The translations under genes and the position numbers were made by a program. A stretch of 46,272 nucleotides of DNA, from the IMG/VR virus record IMGVR_UViG_3300032282_004213, positions 1 to 46,272 of that record; one strand, given 5' to 3'. Within the stretch, counting starts at the first letter, position 1. Every line of letters starts with the position of its first letter. The notes beneath the pieces are model-generated. The model saw only the letters and a program-made list of their open reading frames with translations, made no database searches and had not been told where the DNA came from. The DNA is from a virus. This document shows positions 17,527-27,312 of this stretch, one piece after another.

Positions 17527-20500
17527 AGATATTTTTTTAAAAAATACAAATATCATAAATCAAGTAAGTTCTAATGAAATTGAACAAGATTTAGAATCTA
17601 AAGGTTATTTAACTGAGTATAAAATTGATAAAGATCAATTTATACCAACAGTTGATTTTGAAGATCCTAAAAATTTTGTATTTTTTGGCTCAGCAAGAAA
17701 GCTTTATTTAAGTGCAATTTCTAGAATTTATAATACATACCCATATGATGGTTCTAAGTCTGAAAAATTAAATTGGCAGAATTCTTCATCTTATTTTGAT
17801 AAGTGGTTTTATGAAAATAAATATCCTAAATCAACTGGTTATGCTGTTTTTTCTGGAAATGGTTGGACTACTAAATTAGGTTCTACAATTAGTGGATACG
17901 GCGAACCAACTACTAAAGAATATATACAAGTCAAAGGTGGACCAAATAACTATTCTAATACTACTTTATTAGAAAATTTTCCATACTCTAATATTTATGA
18001 TTCAAATACTAATAGACTTTCTAATTTAAGATTAAACTTAAATAGTGGTTCTACAATAGAGTTTTGGTTAAATAAACAATCTTTTAATACTTCAAATACA
18101 CAAAAAGAAGTAATTTTTGATTTGTGGAATGGTCAAGCTTCTTCTAGTAATGATTATGGAAGATTAACTATTGAATTATCTGGTAATACTTCTTCTCCAT
18201 TTTATGTAACATTACAATCTGGTTCTTCTGGTTTTTATAACCAACAAATTAATTCAACATTAACAACATCATCTTTATCTAATTGGCATCATTATGCATT
18301 TAGTTTCTTAAATAACGAAACTAGTGGTATTGATGTAAAATTTTACTATGATGGAACTTTAGTTTCTACATCAAATTATGGAACTTCTGTTGGTGAAGTT
18401 GGTAAAACTTTAATAGCAAACATAGGAGCATTAAGGACAGCACCATCTGGTGTTATGTCCGTATCTGAAGGTTGGGGTAAACTTTCTGGTTCTATAGATG
18501 AATTTAGATATTGGAAAACAAAAAGAAACTCACAACAAATAGCAAGATATTGGTGGAATAACATTGATGGTGGTTCAAATAGCGATGATTATAATACAAA
18601 TATTGGTGTTTATTATAAATTTAATGAAGGTATAACATTAAATGATTCAAGAGATTCTGTAGTATTAGATTATTCTGGTAGAATTTCAAATGGTCGTTGG
18701 GTAGGTTACAATTCAAATTCAAGAAATACAAGTTCTGCAATAACGTTATACTCTGGCAACGACTATGCAGAGCAAGCAGATCCAATTATATATTCTACAC
18801 ACCCACAGGTTGAGGCAGCAATCAACGAGTACACTACCTCTGGTTCATCTCACGACTTTAATAATCCATCTTCAATTTATAATTCTTTACCACAATGGAT
18901 ACTTGACGAAGATGCAGAAAATGGTGAAATACTTTTAGAATTGGTATCAATTTTATCAAGTTATTTAGATAAATTATATATTCAAATAAAAAGTTTAAAT
19001 TCTTTAAAAAATCAAAATAATTTTATTTCTGGTTCATTACAGAAACCATTACCATACTCTAAAGAATTACTTACTTCTTCTGGTTTGGTTTCTCCAAGTT
19101 TATTCATAGATGCAAATGTATTTGAATCTATATTATCTAGAACTGATTCTGAGCAATTTGAAGAAAAATTAAGTGATATAAAAAATATCATATATCAAAA
19201 TATATATTCAAATTTAGTAAACATATATAAATCAAAAGGAACCGAAAAAGGTTTTAGAAACCTACTTCACTGTTTTGGTATAGATGAAAAATTAGTTAAT
19301 ATAAACCTTTATAGTTCAAATGTAGAATATCAATTTAAAGATAATTTTGAAAACATTTCTATAAAGAAAAAAATGATTGATTTTAACAATGCTGACAGAA
19401 GAGCGGCTACTGTTTATCAATTTAAAGATTCTACTAATTCTAACAGTAAATCTTATTTTACTGGTTCAACAGAACTTCTATATGTTCCAACTACGATAGA
19501 AGCAGAAGTATATTTTCCATTATTGCAATTAAATTTTGATGATTCATATAAAAGTGAAATATTAAATTCATCTTTATTTGGTATGCACACTGCAATTAAT
19601 AATGCAGATGACTTAACTTGGAATACAAATGATTATGCTAATTTTCAAGTTGTTAGTAATAAATTAGATTACTTATCTAAAGGTGCATACTTTTCTTTAA
19701 GTTCATCAAACCCCTATCCAATACCGCTATTAACATCTTCATATTATTATGATGTATATGATAATACAAAGTGGAATTTTAGCGTTACACTAAAACCAAC
19801 AAAAGAATTTAATAACTTTATATCTGGAAGCGTAATAACATCAAGCACTTCAACGACACCAGATATAAATTATGAAATAATATTCTCTGGCTATAATCTT
19901 ATGGCAGATAGTGTTGTTAATGAATTCTCTGTTTCTTCTTCAATTTCTTATAATGTAGCTAAGAATTTTATTTTATCAAATAAAAGATTATATGCTGGTA
20001 CAGAAAGAACAAACTTTACTGGTTCTGTAATAACCAATTCAGACGTAAGAGTTAGCGATATAAAGTATTGGTTAAAGGATTTGTCTAGAGAAGAACAAAT
20101 AGCTCATTCAAGAGATTTAGAAAATTATGGTTCTATAAATCCATTATATAATTCGTTCTTTTACAATTTAAGTTCAAGTAATTTTTCTTATATTCAAAAT
20201 AAAACTTTATTAATGAATTTAAATTTTGAATATGTAACCGCATCAGATTCAAATGGACGTTTCACTGTAATAGATGCTACTTCTGGAAGCTCTACAAATT
20301 CTTACAATTACCCAGCTTGGCTGAGTTCCTATGCAAATTCTCATTACACTGCAAGAGGAGATTTCTTCAATACTAATGGCAGTGACGTTGTAGATGTAAA
20401 TTATGTGGTATCAGCTAGACAAAGACTACCAGAAGTAATTAATAGTTCTGATATGATCAACATCTTAACACAAGATGATGATGTGTTTACTAGAGAGTCA

Positions 20501-23371
20501 AGACCAGTTAAATATCAAATAAATTTTGAAAAGAGTATGTATCAAACAATTTCTAGCGAAATGCTAAAAATGTTTGCAACAATAAAAGATTTTAATAATT
20601 TAATTGGTAATCCAATTTACAAATATAGACAAGAATATAAAGATCTTAATTATTTAAAACAAGTATTTTTTGAAAATGTTGGGAACGAGCCAGATTTAGA
20701 TAAATATTTAGATTTTTATAAATGGTTTGATTCTTCACTTGGTTCGTTCTTAATTCAGCTTACTCCAGCTTCTGCTGATACATCAAATGGATTATTAAAT
20801 GTAATTGAAAGTCATATACTTGAACGCAACAAATATCAACACAAATTTCCATCTCTAGAGTTTAGGCAAAATGATTTAGAAGCTGGTGCTATTTCAATCA
20901 ATAGACACCTTTACAATTGGCGTACTGGTTACAGACCAATTAGTAATCTTGAGAATGAAAATTGTTTTTATTGGAATCAAAGAGCTGAAAGAGCAGTTCC
21001 ACCAATTTCATCATCAAATGCTAGTGTTAATACTTCAAGAACAAACATTCTCAATGTTTCTTTGCAAGTATTAAACAGGTCTTTTACAACTCCTTATCGT
21101 TTTGATATTGAACAATCTAAACAAATTAAAGGCGGTGTAAATTTTGAAGTAAATAAAAATATAGATTTTGCTTCAATTGCTGTTGCGCCACATGGGCCTT
21201 TAGATACAGATAGTGTAGTTAATGTTCCAGCAAATTATCTTGTTTCATTAATTGAAAACACATCTTCATTATTGCAAGATTGTAATGATGTAACAAATCC
21301 AAATAAAAAAATTAAATATTACTTTAATACAATACAAGGAAGAGATTATATATCATCTTCGCTTGCATATGGTGAAGTACTAAACAGCAAAATAGCATTA
21401 CCATTTAACGTTGTAAGCGGATCAGATAATAGCGGTTATCAAACTCAAGTATCCAATCAGTTTATGAGTGGTGCAATAATAACCAACATACATAATGATA
21501 CATATGGTTCTATGAATGAAATATCAATTCAAGGACCATTTACAAATGCTTGGGTTGGTGGTCGTCAATCAAGACACATTAAATTAAACAGCGGAGCAGA
21601 TAATTATCTCAATAGGCCAGAAGCTTGGAAAATACTTTTAGGAATTGGTAGTTTTACTGGTTCTTATCAAACCGCACTTGGAATAGTTGGAGCAGATTAT
21701 CCATTCCCAGAAGGTAATCCAGATGATCCTTCTTATCCTGTTCGTACTCATTTAAGAGCTACATATCTTAGAGAAGAAACTGCAAAAAGACCAGTAAATA
21801 TTAAAAATATTCAATCAACAACCAGTTCTGCCGTATTAGGTAATTATTCTAATACTTATGAAGTTTTGCATACATTTGGTGCTACCTCAAATAATAGAAT
21901 GCTTGTTGACGCTGTTAATCCATCAAATGCTAGTGAATTCTACAGAATTTTAAGAACAGATACTGATGGAAGAGTAGATTTTGAGTTACCAATAATTCCA
22001 AAATCTCAAACTGTTATTAAAAATATATTTTCTGCTCCTGGCGATTACAGAACAAATTCAAGAGGATATTTAAGCAGATACTCAGAAGAAACTTCACCAT
22101 ACAATGTATTACCATTTAGAAATAGAGACATAATTGGTACAGGTAGAGGTAATAGAGATTTAAGAGGTGCAACAAGCGATTCTGTATATGTACCAAATAT
22201 AGTTTCTGGTTCTTTAAGAGATTACAATAGTTTAGTATGTTATTATTCTGAATTTGGTGGTACTGTTTCTGGGTCTAGTGGACAACTTCCCTCAATACAC
22301 AAAGTAAATAGAAATACATTATTTACAGTAGCATACTCTGGCTCAACCATAGTTAGAAAACTTGATTATGACAATGGATTTATATCACATGCAATACCAC
22401 AATCTGACGAAGGTTATTCTTGGATTACTGCATCTTTAGCAACAAATACTTCTAGAAGATCAGTGTTTGCTGCTGGTGGTAGATTAGGTCCACCACGTTT
22501 ATTTAGTAGATTCACTACCGCATCTGGAAGCACTTCTGAATTTATAGTTAATACATTTGTATCTTCAAGTGGTATAGGATCGTATTTTGATACAATTGGC
22601 TTAAATGGTAGAATGTTTCCAGAAGATATTGCTGATATTTCTCTTGGCGGCAAATCACAGTTTATACCAATTGATTTTGTTGGTTTAAATACTTTAGTCT
22701 ATGAGACTTCTTCATACACTACTTTGGGTCAAACCGTAACTGATTACGCTATATTTGTTAATGCAACTTTTGTCGATACAGTAGCACCAAACAAAAATGC
22801 TGTGTTTACTGCACTGCTACAACATAGAGGCGGTTCATATGGTTACCCAATATTCAAGCAATTAAGAGTTGGAGAACACAGAGTAGCTAGAAACATTAAA
22901 GAAGATAATTATATATCTATAGATAAAGGAAGAAATCTTAGAACCTCTTTTGGATCAAGACCAGTATTTTATGAATTAGGTGTACAATTATTTAAAGAGC
23001 CAACATTAGAGTTAAACTCTTTACCACTCATAATTAATATAAAAGATGTTAATCTACCAAACGAAGAGAATAATATAAAATTAAAAATTAGTTATGAAAA
23101 TATAATTAAAAATTTCTCAAATACTGATTTAAATAGTGTTCTAAATTTGCCTAGATTTAAAAATGAAGTTACAATTTATGATACAATATTAACTTTACAA
23201 AATTTAGATAATACTAGATATATAATTGATAATGTTGAATATCAAACAGTAATATTACCAAATCCACAAAATATTACATTTGAAACTAACAGAGAAAGAA
23301 CTTCATTTAATTTTAATTGGAAAAATACAAGAGAAAATAGAAGAAGATCAAACGTAAATAATATATTTTAG
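17516..23371 (+). CDS. Giant LamG-domain baseplate/tail protein, 1951 residues
   Basis: This is the longest gene of the window. Residues about 170-400 form a concanavalin/LamG-like domain (SGSTIEFWLNK, then LSNWHHYAFSF, VKFYYDGTLV and GSIDEFRYWKTKRNSQQI). A second, more divergent copy seems present at about 735-880, ending in VSDIKYWLKDLSREEQI. Around residue 575 the segment YKSKGTEKGFRNLLHCFGI resembles the KGT-type motif of baseplate wedge proteins such as gp7 or tail protein I. The C-terminal third is beta-rich with many T/S-G-S turns. The position after gp6 and the size suggest a gp7-like wedge or peripheral component with carbohydrate-binding insertions. Direct gp7 homology is not proven. 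Confidence 0.68.
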   Translation: MSLKDIFLKNTNIINQVSSNEIEQDLESKGYLTEYKIDKDQFIPTVDFEDPKNFVFFGSARKLYLSAISRIYNTYPYDGSKSEKLNWQNSSSYFDKWFYENKYPKSTGYAVFSGNGWTTKLGSTISGYGEPTTKEYIQVKGGPNNYSNTTLLENFPYSNIYDSNTNRLSNLRLNLNSGSTIEFWLNKQSFNTSNTQKEVIFDLWNGQASSSNDYGRLTIELSGNTSSPFYVTLQSGSSGFYNQQINSTLTTSSLSNWHHYAFSFLNNETSGIDVKFYYDGTLVSTSNYGTSVGEVGKTLIANIGALRTAPSGVMSVSEGWGKLSGSIDEFRYWKTKRNSQQIARYWWNNIDGGSNSDDYNTNIGVYYKFNEGITLNDSRDSVVLDYSGRISNGRWVGYNSNSRNTSSAITLYSGNDYAEQADPIIYSTHPQVEAAINEYTTSGSSHDFNNPSSIYNSLPQWILDEDAENGEILLELVSILSSYLDKLYIQIKSLNSLKNQNNFISGSLQKPLPYSKELLTSSGLVSPSLFIDANVFESILSRTDSEQFEEKLSDIKNIIYQNIYSNLVNIYKSKGTEKGFRNLLHCFGIDEKLVNINLYSSNVEYQFKDNFENISIKKKMIDFNNADRRAATVYQFKDSTNSNSKSYFTGSTELLYVPTTIEAEVYFPLLQLNFDDSYKSEILNSSLFGMHTAINNADDLTWNTNDYANFQVVSNKLDYLSKGAYFSLSSSNPYPIPLLTSSYYYDVYDNTKWNFSVTLKPTKEFNNFISGSVITSSTSTTPDINYEIIFSGYNLMADSVVNEFSVSSSISYNVAKNFILSNKRLYAGTERTNFTGSVITNSDVRVSDIKYWLKDLSREEQIAHSRDLENYGSINPLYNSFFYNLSSSNFSYIQNKTLLMNLNFEYVTASDSNGRFTVIDATSGSSTNSYNYPAWLSSYANSHYTARGDFFNTNGSDVVDVNYVVSARQRLPEVINSSDMINILTQDDDVFTRESRPVKYQINFEKSMYQTISSEMLKMFATIKDFNNLIGNPIYKYRQEYKDLNYLKQVFFENVGNEPDLDKYLDFYKWFDSSLGSFLIQLTPASADTSNGLLNVIESHILERNKYQHKFPSLEFRQNDLEAGAISINRHLYNWRTGYRPISNLENENCFYWNQRAERAVPPISSSNASVNTSRTNILNVSLQVLNRSFTTPYRFDIEQSKQIKGGVNFEVNKNIDFASIAVAPHGPLDTDSVVNVPANYLVSLIENTSSLLQDCNDVTNPNKKIKYYFNTIQGRDYISSSLAYGEVLNSKIALPFNVVSGSDNSGYQTQVSNQFMSGAIITNIHNDTYGSMNEISIQGPFTNAWVGGRQSRHIKLNSGADNYLNRPEAWKILLGIGSFTGSYQTALGIVGADYPFPEGNPDDPSYPVRTHLRATYLREETAKRPVNIKNIQSTTSSAVLGNYSNTYEVLHTFGATSNNRMLVDAVNPSNASEFYRILRTDTDGRVDFELPIIPKSQTVIKNIFSAPGDYRTNSRGYLSRYSEETSPYNVLPFRNRDIIGTGRGNRDLRGATSDSVYVPNIVSGSLRDYNSLVCYYSEFGGTVSGSSGQLPSIHKVNRNTLFTVAYSGSTIVRKLDYDNGFISHAIPQSDEGYSWITASLATNTSRRSVFAAGGRLGPPRLFSRFTTASGSTSEFIVNTFVSSSGIGSYFDTIGLNGRMFPEDIADISLGGKSQFIPIDFVGLNTLVYETSSYTTLGQTVTDYAIFVNATFVDTVAPNKNAVFTALLQHRGGSYGYPIFKQLRVGEHRVARNIKEDNYISIDKGRNLRTSFGSRPVFYELGVQLFKEPTLELNSLPLIINIKDVNLPNEENNIKLKISYENIIKNFSNTDLNSVLNLPRFKNEVTIYDTILTLQNLDNTRYIIDNVEYQTVILPNPQNITFETNRERTSFNFNWKNTRENRRRSNVNNIF

Positions 23372-23379
23372 GGAGCAAT

Positions 23380-26223
23380 ATGAGCATAATTATAGCAAGT
23401 CAGAGTGTTTGGCCGTTAGATGGAAGATATAATTTTACCAGCACAACACCAACAACTGGTTCTTCACTTGGGGAAGGACTGTTGCAGAATAATTATTCTT
23501 TTTTAACAAGCTCTGGTTTAAGCAATTTTACTTCTTCTATTGCCTATTTTTACAAACATACTCTTCCATCAAGAATAAGTATTAAATCTAAATCTGGATT
23601 ATCAAGTATTGTAACATCTTCAACCAGTTTACCAACAGATCTTATGTTTAACAATTCTGCAAACTGGGATGTTGCTGATCAAGCTGGTAAGGGTCCATAT
23701 TATGATTCATACGAAGAATGGCTAGGTGAAGCAAAATATGCAACAAAAGATTTCTCTATATTACCAGAGTATAAAATAAGTGATGCTGGTTTAAGATTTT
23801 ATAACGATAATACAATTGATTTAACAGAAGGAGATGAATCATTTCTTTCTATTACAGGTGCTTACTACAGCAGTTCAATAGAACAAAATTTCTATGAAAC
23901 ATATGCTCATTCTGAAAACAACGAAAAACTTTTACAAATAATTAAACAACTTCCAAATCGAGTTGGAAAAATTGATATTAGTATAGATGCACTAATAAAA
24001 TTTAATCCATATGAAGGATTTTATCCTGTAGAGCGGACAATACAATTAGCATCATTATTCTCTTCTTCTTATGCAGATGATTTTAGTTATTCTAAAAATG
24101 GTGTTACTACAACTTCTTCAGTAGAGAAAAAAGCTTTATTAGGAAAAGCTATACAACCATTTTATGCTCCTGGCATAATGTATAATACTATAAAATCTGG
24201 TATCGCTGTTGATTATCCATTAATATCTTCTAGCTTTTCTTATAATACTTCACCAAGATATTATGATGGAGTAGATGAGAAAAATTATTTAATTACAAAA
24301 GATAGGTTTGATTATAGATTGCCATTTGATGCAATAGTTTACCCAGAACAATATTATGATTCAGCAGTAGATATGAATCCAAATCCATCTGGTAATTTTG
24401 GTTATACTGCTTCTTTTATAGATGTTAGAGGTAATACATATTATTCTCAAGCAGTTTCTAACTTCCTTGGAGAAGTAGAAAATTTTTATGTAGCAAAAAA
24501 TAGAATAATAATAAGACCAAATACTATAGGTACTAGTGGATTTGTTGGTGGAGATGCTGTAAGCAAAATTAATATTGATAGTAATAAAATAGGAAAAACA
24601 TATTCTGCTTTAATACAACTTTATAAAACAACTGATTATAACGTTAGACCATCACCAGTAAGATTAAGAACCAATACTTCTTCTGCTCCAACACCACAAA
24701 GTTTTGATGAAGAAAGTATAACAATGTATTCTTCACCCTCTGCATTTGGTCCACCTTGTGGCGGCGGTCATAATAACAACAACATTAGTGGTGTTATTGA
24801 TGCTTGTAATGGATACAATTCTCCATTTACACCACCATATTATGATGGAGCAGCATGGGCATTTATAGATTTTACTCCCTTAGCTGCTGGCACATATACT
24901 ATGTCAGATATTTTAAACTCTTCCAGTATAACTTATTTGAGATATGAATTTGTTTCAGCAAGTATTTCAGATGGTTTTGGTTATTACTATGGAAACAGTA
25001 TAACTAAAGATGAACCACAAGGATGGAATAATATAAATGAAAATGCTATGCAACTTGATTCTTCTGTTAGAATTTACGAATCTAACGATACTTGGATAAT
25101 AGAAAGTAAATTTGAAACACCTATTTTGAATTTTGATCCAAATTTTACAGATAATAGTCCATCTATAACACTAAAAGGTGATATACCAACTGATTCTTTA
25201 GTACCAAGAGGAATGTGGCACCAATATGGTAAAAAATCATCCGATGATCAAGGAATTTTTATAAAAATATCTGATATACCAAATTCATATAAAAAATATG
25301 GAAGTAGAAGTTCTGTTAGAGTAACTGGTACTGTTTATGCGGCTCCTTCATTGACAGGTTCTTTGCTTACAGAAATATTAAGATTTGATGGTAATAAGAA
25401 AATAAAATTAGGAAATGTAAGACCACAGAAGGTACTTTCAGAAGCAGTTGTTGCTGTTCCTTTTACTATTAAAAATAATAAAAGAGAATTTTTTACTATT
25501 CCTTTACATTATCAAGTCCCATCAGAACTTATAAAATTTGATAATGGAAATGGTTCTTGGGCATCTGATGAAACAAAAAAGAACTTTCAAGATTGTTCGT
25601 CAATTATAACAAAACAAAAAAATCTAATGGATAGATATGCATTACCACCACATCTTAATTGGTTAAAATATGATGTTCCAAAATATTTAATGTTTTTAAC
25701 TGAAGTAAATGAGACAGTTGATGAACAAGATCTTATAGATATGTGGCAAAACATTTTGCCATCGATAGGAACATTAGAAAATTGGAAACTTAAAAATATT
25801 GAATTTAAAAATATTCCTATTCAATTGTTTAACGATAGGTTACCAAACTATATAGCACAACCAATATATGGTACAGAAACAAACGACGTAGGTAATTCAT
25901 CAATTGGAGGCATAGATAATACTTTTAATCAAGAACAGCAAGTTGTTGTAGATACAATAGATACTGAATATATAATTGGTGACTCTGCTTTGATAGATTA
26001 TACAATGTTAGATAAAATTGATAATCTACAATGGTTAATATTTAAAGTAAAGAAACTAAGCAAATCTGACTATTCTGCTGCAACAACCCCACAAGAACAA
26101 GCTAGAGGTTATGGCGGCGGCGGTGGTGCACCTGTTTCTAACACACTAAAGTATCATAATTGGCCTTATGATTATTTTTCATTAATTGAGAGTGCAAAAA
26201 TTAAAATTAAATACAAGAACTAA
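23380..26223 (+). CDS. Large tail structural protein, unknown family
   Basis: This 947-residue protein is preceded by a strong GGGAG ribosome site directly after the previous stop. It is rich in Ser, Tyr and Asn, without membrane segments or enzymatic motifs. Notable local features are a Cys/Gly/Asn-rich loop PPCGGGHNNNNIS near residue 465, and a Gly run YGGGGGAP near residue 911 just before a conserved-looking C-terminus. The middle has repeated beta strands, including VRVTGTVYAAPSLTGSLLTE. By location it is part of the baseplate or its periphery, possibly a gp8/gp10-like position, but sequence does not allow a family call. Confidence 0.6.
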   Translation: MSIIIASQSVWPLDGRYNFTSTTPTTGSSLGEGLLQNNYSFLTSSGLSNFTSSIAYFYKHTLPSRISIKSKSGLSSIVTSSTSLPTDLMFNNSANWDVADQAGKGPYYDSYEEWLGEAKYATKDFSILPEYKISDAGLRFYNDNTIDLTEGDESFLSITGAYYSSSIEQNFYETYAHSENNEKLLQIIKQLPNRVGKIDISIDALIKFNPYEGFYPVERTIQLASLFSSSYADDFSYSKNGVTTTSSVEKKALLGKAIQPFYAPGIMYNTIKSGIAVDYPLISSSFSYNTSPRYYDGVDEKNYLITKDRFDYRLPFDAIVYPEQYYDSAVDMNPNPSGNFGYTASFIDVRGNTYYSQAVSNFLGEVENFYVAKNRIIIRPNTIGTSGFVGGDAVSKINIDSNKIGKTYSALIQLYKTTDYNVRPSPVRLRTNTSSAPTPQSFDEESITMYSSPSAFGPPCGGGHNNNNISGVIDACNGYNSPFTPPYYDGAAWAFIDFTPLAAGTYTMSDILNSSSITYLRYEFVSASISDGFGYYYGNSITKDEPQGWNNINENAMQLDSSVRIYESNDTWIIESKFETPILNFDPNFTDNSPSITLKGDIPTDSLVPRGMWHQYGKKSSDDQGIFIKISDIPNSYKKYGSRSSVRVTGTVYAAPSLTGSLLTEILRFDGNKKIKLGNVRPQKVLSEAVVAVPFTIKNNKREFFTIPLHYQVPSELIKFDNGNGSWASDETKKNFQDCSSIITKQKNLMDRYALPPHLNWLKYDVPKYLMFLTEVNETVDEQDLIDMWQNILPSIGTLENWKLKNIEFKNIPIQLFNDRLPNYIAQPIYGTETNDVGNSSIGGIDNTFNQEQQVVVDTIDTEYIIGDSALIDYTMLDKIDNLQWLIFKVKKLSKSDYSAATTPQEQARGYGGGGGAPVSNTLKYHNWPYDYFSLIESAKIKIKYKN

Positions 26224-26245
26224 TTATTTTACAGGAAATTTATAA

Positions 26246-27310
26246 ATGTCTTTCTTTAACTCAAAAGAAGAAGTTCTTGATATTCAGTTAACTCAATATG
26301 GAAAACTTTTATATTCTAAAGCAAAGTTCAAACCAATGTACTATGCTTTTTTTGACGATGATGTAATTTATGATTCACAGTATACAAACAATACAGAATC
26401 ACAAAATTTAATAGAAGCTAGAATACAAGAAGAAACGCCATATATAAAAACAATATCTTCTTTAGTAGGATGTGAAACAAACCTTCAAAGCTTAAACGAA
26501 GAAATATATAATAAAAATAATATTTTTAATTTTACTAAAATATTAGGAACTTCTGACTTAGATTATAACTATGCTGCATCTTGGAGCATAAATTTATTAA
26601 AAGGAACTATAAAAGATTTTAAAAATTATTTTACTGGTTCTAACAACCTAAACGTTAATGTTCCTCAAATAGATACTTCTGTTGTCTATGAAACTAGTGT
26701 TGTTGATGATTTTGTAACTTTAAGAGGAAGAATTACAAATAGCAACGTTCTTACTGTAGAAGAATATAATTTATTATTAAATTCACCTAATGGATTTTTT
26801 AATGCTGTTGAAGCAAGCAAAGAACTAATAATCAACGAAAAAAGAGATCAAAAAAATTATAATAACTTTGACTTATCTGATATATTTGCTGATGGCTCTG
26901 CTATATTAGTAGAGCAAAAAACACTATTAGTTGATATTGGTGAACTGTATACGCAATTAGATAATGATATGTTTGAGATAGAAGTATTTCGCTACGATAA
27001 AGATTCGGAAGGGCAAGATGTTTTAACTAAATTGTTTTTTAAACACAAAGCACCTTCAATAGTCAATAACATACTAATGGATGAAACCTCAGAAAACTAT
27101 TTTTTATTAGATAATTCCTATGTAGAATATTATTTTGATGTTTTTGCAGATAACGAAATAGATAATGAAACTGTTTGTAACTTTATCAGTCCAACACAAA
27201 ACAGTAGAAACACAATGGTTTCTGTTGTTGCTTGCGATGAAACTATTAATCAGAAAACAACAAATAGTTTATATGCTACAGCAGCAAAACCAAACGGAGA
27301 TAATTGTTAA
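26246..27310 (+). CDS. Tail structural protein with shared N-terminal adaptor-like domain
   Basis: This 354-residue protein starts MSFFNSKEEVLDIQLTQYGK and continues with FKPMYYAFFDDDVIYDS. This N-terminal block aligns with the start of the protein encoded at 32996 (LDAVLTDAGRARLARADG, then KFAFGDDEINYG), so the two share a domain. The rest is acidic and mixed alpha/beta, ending in a Cys-containing region near CNFISPTQNSRN. No enzyme motif is present. AGGAA upstream supports the start. The N-terminal type is found in virion proteins of aquatic T4-like phages as I recall. The likely role is a tail or baseplate attachment component. Confidence 0.62.
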   Translation: MSFFNSKEEVLDIQLTQYGKLLYSKAKFKPMYYAFFDDDVIYDSQYTNNTESQNLIEARIQEETPYIKTISSLVGCETNLQSLNEEIYNKNNIFNFTKILGTSDLDYNYAASWSINLLKGTIKDFKNYFTGSNNLNVNVPQIDTSVVYETSVVDDFVTLRGRITNSNVLTVEEYNLLLNSPNGFFNAVEASKELIINEKRDQKNYNNFDLSDIFADGSAILVEQKTLLVDIGELYTQLDNDMFEIEVFRYDKDSEGQDVLTKLFFKHKAPSIVNNILMDETSENYFLLDNSYVEYYFDVFADNEIDNETVCNFISPTQNSRNTMVSVVACDETINQKTTNSLYATAAKPNGDNC

Positions 27311-27312
27311 AA

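Noticed and set aside
27304-27312. TTG start for the 929-residue tail gene
   Set aside because: It is three bases from the ribosome site; ATG 27313 has better spacing and avoids overlapping the previous stop.
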